DNA from: an uncultured Clostridia bacterium
Lineage (GTDB): Bacteria; Bacillota; Clostridia; Oscillospirales; Acutalibacteraceae
DNA: 9,767 nucleotides
NCBI GenBank assembly: GCA_905236975.1
Contig: CAJOQU010000010.1
Span: forward strand, 1-9,767
Reading direction: 5' to 3'
The notes under the pieces were generated by a model, which worked only from the letters and a program-made list of their open reading frames with translations, was not told where the DNA came from and did no database searches. Position numbers and translations under genes: made by a program. Shown here piece after piece: positions 5,175-9,767 of this stretch (within the stretch, counting starts at the first letter, position 1; every line of letters starts with the position of its first letter).

Positions 5175-5804
5175 ATGAACAACGGCATGATCTCTACTTC
5201 GGTCATCAAACGGCTTCCGCGATACTACCGTTTTTTGGGCGAGCTGAAAGCGGCGGGCTTGACCCGCATTTCCTCGCGTGAGCTTTCTGAGCGCATGGGG
5301 TTGACTGCCAGTCAGATCCGGCAAGATCTGAATTGTTTCGGCGGTTTCGGACAACAGGGGTACGGCTATAATATTTCACTTTTACACTCCGAAATCGGGA
5401 ATATTTTAGGGTTGGATCGCCCAAAATCCGCCATTTTGATCGGCATTGGCAATTTGGGGCGTGCGGTCACCATGCATATCAATTTTGAAACCAAGGGCTT
5501 TCACCTGATCGGCCTGTTTGACAACAAGGAATCTTTGGTGGGGCAGGTGATCAAAAATCTTCCCATCCGCAATATCTCCACGCTGGACGAATTTTGCCGT
5601 GAAAACCTGCCCGAAGTAGCTATTTTGTGTATTCCCAAGCAGGCGGCCATGTCGATTTCCGACCAGTTGGTGCGCCTTGGCATTAAAGGATTTTGGAATT
5701 TCAGCCATTACGACCTGTCGCTCAAATACCCCGACGTTAAGGTGGAAAACATGCATTTCGGCGATAGCCTGATGACCCTTTCCTACCGTTTACACCACGA
5801 TTGA
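5175..5804 (+). CDS. rex: Redox-sensing transcriptional repressor Rex
   Basis: A 209-residue protein of normal Rex length. Rex represses fermentation and respiration genes when NADH is low relative to NAD+, and NADH releases it from DNA. The N-terminal winged-helix domain (about 1-78) includes RLPRYYRFL (13-21), SSRELSERMGLTASQIRQDL (33-52) and FGGFGQQGYGY (55-65), all strongly Rex-like. The Rossmann domain begins ILIGIGNLGRAV (87-98), with the dinucleotide motif Gly90-x-Gly92-x-x-Gly95 and FDN (115-117) at the end of the second strand. The C-terminus (about 190-209) corresponds to the domain-swapped helix. The start ATG 5175 has only a weak site (AAAGAGTGAT, 5162-5171) upstream. The gene is monocistronic, between its own promoter and a strong terminator. 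Assignment is secure; its target genes are not visible here. Confidence 0.97.
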   Translation: MNNGMISTSVIKRLPRYYRFLGELKAAGLTRISSRELSERMGLTASQIRQDLNCFGGFGQQGYGYNISLLHSEIGNILGLDRPKSAILIGIGNLGRAVTMHINFETKGFHLIGLFDNKESLVGQVIKNLPIRNISTLDEFCRENLPEVAILCIPKQAAMSISDQLVRLGIKGFWNFSHYDLSLKYPDVKVENMHFGDSLMTLSYRLHHD

Positions 5805-5811
5805 TTCAAGC

Positions 5812-5863
5812 AACAAACCACCCGGCGTGACCGCTGTCTAACAGTCACGCCGGGTGGTTTGTT
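5812..5863. terminator. Bidirectional terminator hairpin between rex and the ATPase operon
   Basis: A 20-bp perfect stem (5812-5831 with 5844-5863) encloses a 12-base loop. It begins seven bases after the rex stop codon and ends 23 bases before the stop codon of ATPase subunit D on the other strand. The T-tracts are interrupted on both sides (TGGTTTGTT on +, the mirror image on -), but the stem is very stable. It probably terminates both convergent transcripts. Confidence 0.82.
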
Positions 5864-5885
5864 ACAAATTCCATATTCCGCATTG

Positions 5886-6557
5886 CTACACCGCGTCGGG
5901 GTGGGAATGCTTATATTCGATCTGCTGTTCGATCATCATATCCTTGACCTTCATCAGCCGCGCACGAGAGGAGCGTTCGCTTTCCTCCAGCTTCATGGAA
6001 ATGAAGTGAATGGTATCCTGATACCGCGGGATCAGCACATGCTCCAGTGCGTTGACGCGGCGGCGGGTCTTTTCGATTTCATCGGCCATGAGCTTGACCG
6101 ATTTTTCTTTTTCGGCCAGCTCCAGCATGATGGGCAACAGGTCGGAAAGCCCCTGCACGGCGTCGTCCAATTCAAAGCTGGTGGACGCAAAACCGTAGGA
6201 AAAGATATCCGACTGATCGGCGGTTCGGGTCTTGATGTGATAGACCGGAATTTCCACGCTCATGACGTTGCGGGTCGAGGTTTCTAACGTGACCTCCTGC
6301 TTGGGAGCCAGCAGTGCGGTGTCCAGCGCCTCTTTAGACATCACGCTCGAGGCCAGCAGGAAATGATCCTGCACCTCATGAAGACGACTTTCAAACTGCT
6401 CACGCAGGGTTTTCGTCTCACGCACGGTGTCTAAAAACTGGCGCATCAACTCATCGCGTTTATCCTTCAACAGCTTATGCCCGCGCACGGCGGTGGTAAG
6501 CTGTTTTTTTAAACGCGTCAGCTCCATGCGGGTGGGATTGACATTGAGGACTGCCAT
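5886..6557 (-). CDS. V/A-type ATPase subunit D (central rotor stalk)
   Basis: A 223-residue subunit D of the V/A-type ATPase (NtpD/AtpD). This is the central shaft that transmits rotation between the A3B3 head and the membrane ring. The N-terminus LNVNPTRMELTRLKKQL (4-20) is the family signature. Long charged heptad-like helices at the N-terminal part (about 8-75) and C-terminal part (about 130-215, including EIEKTRRRVNALEHVLIPRY) form the expected antiparallel coiled coil. The middle (about 85-125) corresponds to the short globular part. ATG 6557 follows AAGGGGG six bases upstream, and the gap to subunit B is only 11 bases. It is the last gene of the operon and ends at the hairpin shared with rex. 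Length is normal and no defects are seen. Confidence 0.95.
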   Translation of the reverse strand: MAVLNVNPTRMELTRLKKQLTTAVRGHKLLKDKRDELMRQFLDTVRETKTLREQFESRLHEVQDHFLLASSVMSKEALDTALLAPKQEVTLETSTRNVMSVEIPVYHIKTRTADQSDIFSYGFASTSFELDDAVQGLSDLLPIMLELAEKEKSVKLMADEIEKTRRRVNALEHVLIPRYQDTIHFISMKLEESERSSRARLMKVKDMMIEQQIEYKHSHPDAV

Positions 6558-6568
6558 GGTGATCCCCC

Positions 6569-7942
6569 TTAAAATTTGCCGTAGTAGCGGTCGAGCATCT
6601 CGTCGTTGATGCGTTTCAGCTCACTGCGCGGCAGAATAGAAAGCAATTTCCAGCCGATGTTCAGCGTTTCTTCAATGCCGCGATTGGTCTGATACCCCTG
6701 TGAAACATACTCTTTTTCAAAGCGGTCGGCAAATTCGGCGTATTTTTTATCAATGTCGGTCAAGGCGGCCTCGCCCAAAATGACCATCAGCTCTTTTGCG
6801 TCCTTCCCGCGGGAATAGGCGGCAAACAACTGGTTCATGGTCGCGGCGTGGTCTTTGCGCGTTTTGCCCTCGCCGATGCCCTTATCCTTCAACCGCGAAA
6901 GCGACGGCAGCACGTCAATAGGCGGTGTAATGCCCTTGCGGTACAGCTCGCGGCTTAAAATAATCTGCCCTTCGGTGATATAGCCCGTCAAATCGGGGAT
7001 GGGGTGGGTTTTATCGTCTTCCGGCATGGTCAAAATGGGGATCAGGGTGATCGAGCCATCCTTCCCTTTCAACCTGCCCGCACGCTCGTACAGCGTGGCA
7101 AGATCGGTGTACATATAACCGGGATAACCGCGGCGGCCGGGCACTTCCTTCCGTGCGGCCGAAACCTCACGCAAGGCGTCGGCATAGTTGGTGATGTCGG
7201 TCATGATGACCAACACCTGCATGCCTAAGTCAAAAGCAAGATACTCCGCGGCGGTCAGCGCCATTTTTGGGGTGGCAATGCGTTCAATGGCCGGGTCGTT
7301 GGCCAAATTGACGAACATGACGGTACGGTCAAGCGCACCGGTCTCGCGGAAGGAATCAATGAAATAGTTGGATTCTTCAAAGGTAATGCCCATAGCGGCA
7401 AACACCACGGCGAACTGTTCGTTGTCACCCAGTACCGCTGCCTGCCTTGCGATCTGCGCGGCCAGATTGGCGTGCGGCAGACCCGATGCCGAAAAGATGG
7501 GCAGCTTTTGTCCGCGAACCAATGTATTTAAGCCGTCAATGGCTGAAATGCCGGTTTGAATGAATTCCTGCGGGTAATTGCGCGCAGCAGGGTTCATGGG
7601 GCGGCCGTTGACATCCATGCGTTTTTCGGGAATCAATTCCGGTCCGCCGTCAATGGGGCGGCCAAGACCGTCAAACACACGGGAGAGCATATCCGGTGAA
7701 ACCGGCAGTTCCATGCCGCGACCCAAAAAGCGCACCTTGGATTCGGCAAGATTGATGCCCGCGGCGTTTTCAAAAAGCTGTACCAGCGCGTTGGTACCGT
7801 TGATCTCCAACACCTTGCAGCGGCGGGTCTCACCGTTTGGCAGTTCGATCTCGCCCAGTTCGTCATAGCTGACATTTTCCACATCGCTGACCATCATCAA
7901 CGGACCCGCGACTTCGCGTATGGTTTTATATTCCTTCGGCAT
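6569..7942 (-). CDS. V/A-type ATPase subunit B (non-catalytic)
   Basis: A 457-residue subunit B of the V/A-type ATPase head (NtpB/AtpB). It alternates with subunit A and completes the nucleotide site. The N-terminal beta-barrel (about 1-75, REVAGPLMMV) leads into the RecA-like domain. In place of a true Walker A loop it has FSASGLPHANLAAQ (150-163), as expected for the non-catalytic subunit. SLSRL at 347-351 supplies the expected arginine finger, Arg350. YERAGR (285-290), ALREVSAARKEVPGRRGYPGYMYTDL (256-281 region) and DLTGYITEGQI (317-327) are further family landmarks. AAGGAGG (7952-7958) lies nine bases before ATG 7942 and overlaps the end of subunit A, so translation is probably coupled. 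Length is typical. Whether the complex moves H+ or Na+ cannot be judged, as the membrane ring gene is outside the window. Confidence 0.97.
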   Translation of the reverse strand: MPKEYKTIREVAGPLMMVSDVENVSYDELGEIELPNGETRRCKVLEINGTNALVQLFENAAGINLAESKVRFLGRGMELPVSPDMLSRVFDGLGRPIDGGPELIPEKRMDVNGRPMNPAARNYPQEFIQTGISAIDGLNTLVRGQKLPIFSASGLPHANLAAQIARQAAVLGDNEQFAVVFAAMGITFEESNYFIDSFRETGALDRTVMFVNLANDPAIERIATPKMALTAAEYLAFDLGMQVLVIMTDITNYADALREVSAARKEVPGRRGYPGYMYTDLATLYERAGRLKGKDGSITLIPILTMPEDDKTHPIPDLTGYITEGQIILSRELYRKGITPPIDVLPSLSRLKDKGIGEGKTRKDHAATMNQLFAAYSRGKDAKELMVILGEAALTDIDKKYAEFADRFEKEYVSQGYQTNRGIEETLNIGWKLLSILPRSELKRINDEMLDRYYGKF

Positions 7943-7956
7943 GCCTCTTCCCCTCC

Positions 7957-9723
7957 TTATTCGTCTTCCGCCTGAACGGCCTCGTTCAAATTGGCGGCAA
8001 GCTCGGCTAAAATGGATTCATATTCGGCGCGGCAGTTGGCTTCGGGGGTGTATTTGAACCGCCCGATGCGCTCACGCGATGGCATCGCCACGATTTTTTC
8101 GATCGAAGCGCCGTTCTCCAGCGCCTCCAACGACTGATCGTAAAAGGCCACGATGAGTTTCATGAGCAAATACTGTTTATCAAGCGACGTATAGGTATCG
8201 ATCTCATCAAAAGCGTTTTGATGCAGATAATCTTCGCGGATGGAGCGCGCCGCCTCTAACTTTAAGCGGTCGGGCGCCGAAAGGGCGTCCATTCCCACCA
8301 GCTTGACGATCTCTTCCAGCTCGGCTTCTTCCTGCAAGAGCGCCATCAGCCGGGCGCGCAGGGAGATCCATTCCTCATGGACGTTTTGGTTGAACCAATC
8401 CGACAGGGAATCGGCGTACAGCGAATAACTGGTCAGCCAGTTGATGGCCGGAAAATGCCGTTTATAAGCCAGCGATGAATCCAGCCCCCAGAAAACCTTG
8501 ACGATGCGCAAAGTCGCCTGTGAAACCGGTTCGGAAATATCGCCGCCGGGAGGCGAAACCGCCCCGATGACCGAAAGCGCACCCTCGATCTCACCGCTGC
8601 CGTTTACGATCACGCGGCCGGCACGCTCGTAAAACTGTGCCAAACGCGAGCCAAGATACGCCGGGTATCCTTCTTCGCCGGGCATTTCCTCCAAACGGCC
8701 GGACATCTCACGCAGAGCCTCGGCCCAGCGGGAGGTGGAATCGGCCATCAAAGCCACGGTGTAGCCCATATCGCGGAAGTATTCGGCAATGGTGATGCCG
8801 GTATAAATGGATGCCTCACGCGCCGCCACCGGCATGTCGGAGGTGTTGGCGATCAGCACGGTTCTTTCCATCAACGAGTTGCCGGTACGCGGGTCTTTCA
8901 GTTCCGGAAATTCGTTCAGCACGTCGGTCATTTCGTTGCCGCGTTCCCCGCAGCCGATGTAAACGATAATATCGGCCGCCGCCCATTTGGCAAGCTGATG
9001 CTGTACCACCGTTTTACCCGAACCAAAGGGGCCCGGAACGGCCGCCACGCCCCCCTTGGCAATGGGGAACAGCGTGTCGATCACGCGCTGGCCGGTGACC
9101 AGCGGAATATCGGGCGATAATTTTTGCCGGTAGGGTCTGCCCACACGAACCGGCCAGGACTGCACCATGGTAAATGATTGCTCGCCTTTGCCGGTATCCA
9201 GCGTGTAGACCGGTTCCTCTACCGTGAAATCGCCCTCTTTAACGGCGGTCAAGGTGCCCGAAAGGCCGGGCGGAAGCATAATTTTATGCCGCACAATCGC
9301 GGTCTCCTGTACAAAGCCGATCTCGTCGCCGCCGGTGACCGTATCCCCCGCCTTTTTGGTGGGGGTAAAGTGCCATTTGGTATCCCGCGGGAGGGAAGGG
9401 ACCTCCACACCGCGCTGCAAATTGGTGCCGCTGACCTTCATGATCTCGGCAAGCGGGCGCTGAATGCCGTCGAAAATGGAACCGATCAATCCCGGCCCCA
9501 ATTCCACGCTTAACGGCCGCCCGGTCGAGACCACCCGTTCGCCGGGGCCGAGACCCGCGGTTTCCTCGTAAACCTGAACAGAGGCTTTGTCGCCGTGCAT
9601 TTCAATGATTTCCCCGATCAGGTGCTGATCGCTGACGCGCACCACGTCGAACATATTGGCGTCCCGCATGCCCTCGGCAATCACAAGAGGGCCGGCGACC
9701 TTGGTAATCGTTCCTTCGGTCAT
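7957..9723 (-). CDS. V/A-type ATPase subunit A (catalytic)
   Basis: A 588-residue catalytic subunit A (NtpA/AtpA), which hydrolyses or makes ATP at the A/B interface. The N-terminal barrel (about 1-70, ITKVAGPLVIAEG) is followed by the non-homologous region specific to V/A-type A subunits (about 110-190). Walker A is GPFGSGKT (231-238, Lys237). The catalytic-glutamate loop is GERGNE (259-264, Glu260), and the Walker B strand is VALMADSTSRW (323-333, Asp328). YPAYLGSRLAQFYERAGR (353-370) and VSPPGGDISEPV (389-400) are further strong family motifs. ATG 9723 has AAAGGAG eight bases upstream. Only 14 bases separate it from subunit B. The gene is complete and of normal length; upstream operon members (normally the F, C, E, K and I subunits) lie beyond the right edge. 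Confidence 0.98.
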   Translation of the reverse strand: MTEGTITKVAGPLVIAEGMRDANMFDVVRVSDQHLIGEIIEMHGDKASVQVYEETAGLGPGERVVSTGRPLSVELGPGLIGSIFDGIQRPLAEIMKVSGTNLQRGVEVPSLPRDTKWHFTPTKKAGDTVTGGDEIGFVQETAIVRHKIMLPPGLSGTLTAVKEGDFTVEEPVYTLDTGKGEQSFTMVQSWPVRVGRPYRQKLSPDIPLVTGQRVIDTLFPIAKGGVAAVPGPFGSGKTVVQHQLAKWAAADIIVYIGCGERGNEMTDVLNEFPELKDPRTGNSLMERTVLIANTSDMPVAAREASIYTGITIAEYFRDMGYTVALMADSTSRWAEALREMSGRLEEMPGEEGYPAYLGSRLAQFYERAGRVIVNGSGEIEGALSVIGAVSPPGGDISEPVSQATLRIVKVFWGLDSSLAYKRHFPAINWLTSYSLYADSLSDWFNQNVHEEWISLRARLMALLQEEAELEEIVKLVGMDALSAPDRLKLEAARSIREDYLHQNAFDEIDTYTSLDKQYLLMKLIVAFYDQSLEALENGASIEKIVAMPSRERIGRFKYTPEANCRAEYESILAELAANLNEAVQAEDE

Positions 9724-9767
9724 TCTGATTTCTCCTTTATTCGGATCATTTTAGGCGATTGCAAAAT
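9724..9767 (-). other. Upstream ATPase operon edge, probably the tail of another subunit gene
   Basis: These 44 bases hold the ribosome binding site of subunit A (AAAGGAG, 9732-9738). Given usual operon order they probably also hold the 3' end of a preceding subunit gene such as F. All three - strand frames close here: TAA at 9753-9751 (tail FAIA), TGA at 9748-9746, and TGA at 9722-9720 overlapping the subunit A start as ATGA (tail ILQSPKMIRIKEKSE). The window is too short to tell which frame is real. Confidence 0.35.

Noticed and set aside
5148..5176. Second rex promoter (TTGACT at 5148, TGATAT at 5171)
   Set aside because: The -10 would overlap the start codon at 5175, leaving no leader or ribosome binding site.
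5859..6287. Open frame on the + strand opposite ATPase subunit D
   Set aside because: It starts inside the terminator hairpin and is a composition shadow of the subunit D coiled-coil codons.
5886..9723. F-type ATP synthase alpha/beta genes
   Set aside because: The insert at about 110-190 of subunit A, the non-canonical loop of subunit B and the coiled-coil subunit D identify the V/A type.

Overview
The window looks like a chromosomal segment from a Gram-positive, Clostridia-type Firmicute of moderate GC content. Evidence: strong AAGGAGG-type ribosome binding sites, consensus sigma-A promoters, tRNA genes with encoded CCA ends, a Rex redox repressor, a YitT-family membrane protein, an OmpR-type two-component system and a bacterial V/A-type ATPase. 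I cannot name the genus from sequence alone. No mobile element, CRISPR array, rRNA gene or clear pseudogene was seen, and no stretch over 300 bases lacks a gene.

Layout. (1) 36-268, + strand: a near-perfect promoter drives two tandem tRNA genes, Met(CAT) and Glu(TTC), closed by an intrinsic terminator. (2) 320-1523, + strand: a YitT-family membrane protein and an L-rhamnose-mutarotase-like protein, closed by a bidirectional terminator. (3) 4941-1588, - strand: a four-gene block of a VTC-domain (polyphosphate polymerase-type) protein, a DUF4956 membrane protein, an OmpR-family response regulator and its histidine kinase. The first pair and the last pair overlap, and a candidate promoter lies between the pairs. 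(4) 4942-5174: a divergent control region holding the VTC promoter, the rex promoter, two different pairs of direct repeats with 11-bp spacing, and a leader hairpin. (5) 5175-5804, + strand: rex, closed by a 20-bp perfect hairpin shared with the convergent ATPase operon. (6) 9723-5886, - strand: V/A-type ATPase subunits A, B and D, the distal part of a larger operon that continues beyond the right edge.

How the genes may work together. The most interesting unit is VTC/DUF4956 plus the two-component system. The VTC promoter has a good -10 box but no -35 box. In its place are two perfect 9-bp repeats at 11-bp spacing, ending 9 bp before the -10, which is the geometry used by PhoB/OmpR-type activators. 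The simplest reading is that the adjacent regulator switches on the VTC operon in response to an envelope or extracellular signal sensed by the kinase. That is inference from position and architecture, not proof. Rex (NADH/NAD+ sensing) and the V/A-ATPase (ion-motive force) are convergent neighbours; I see no sequence evidence that one regulates the other.
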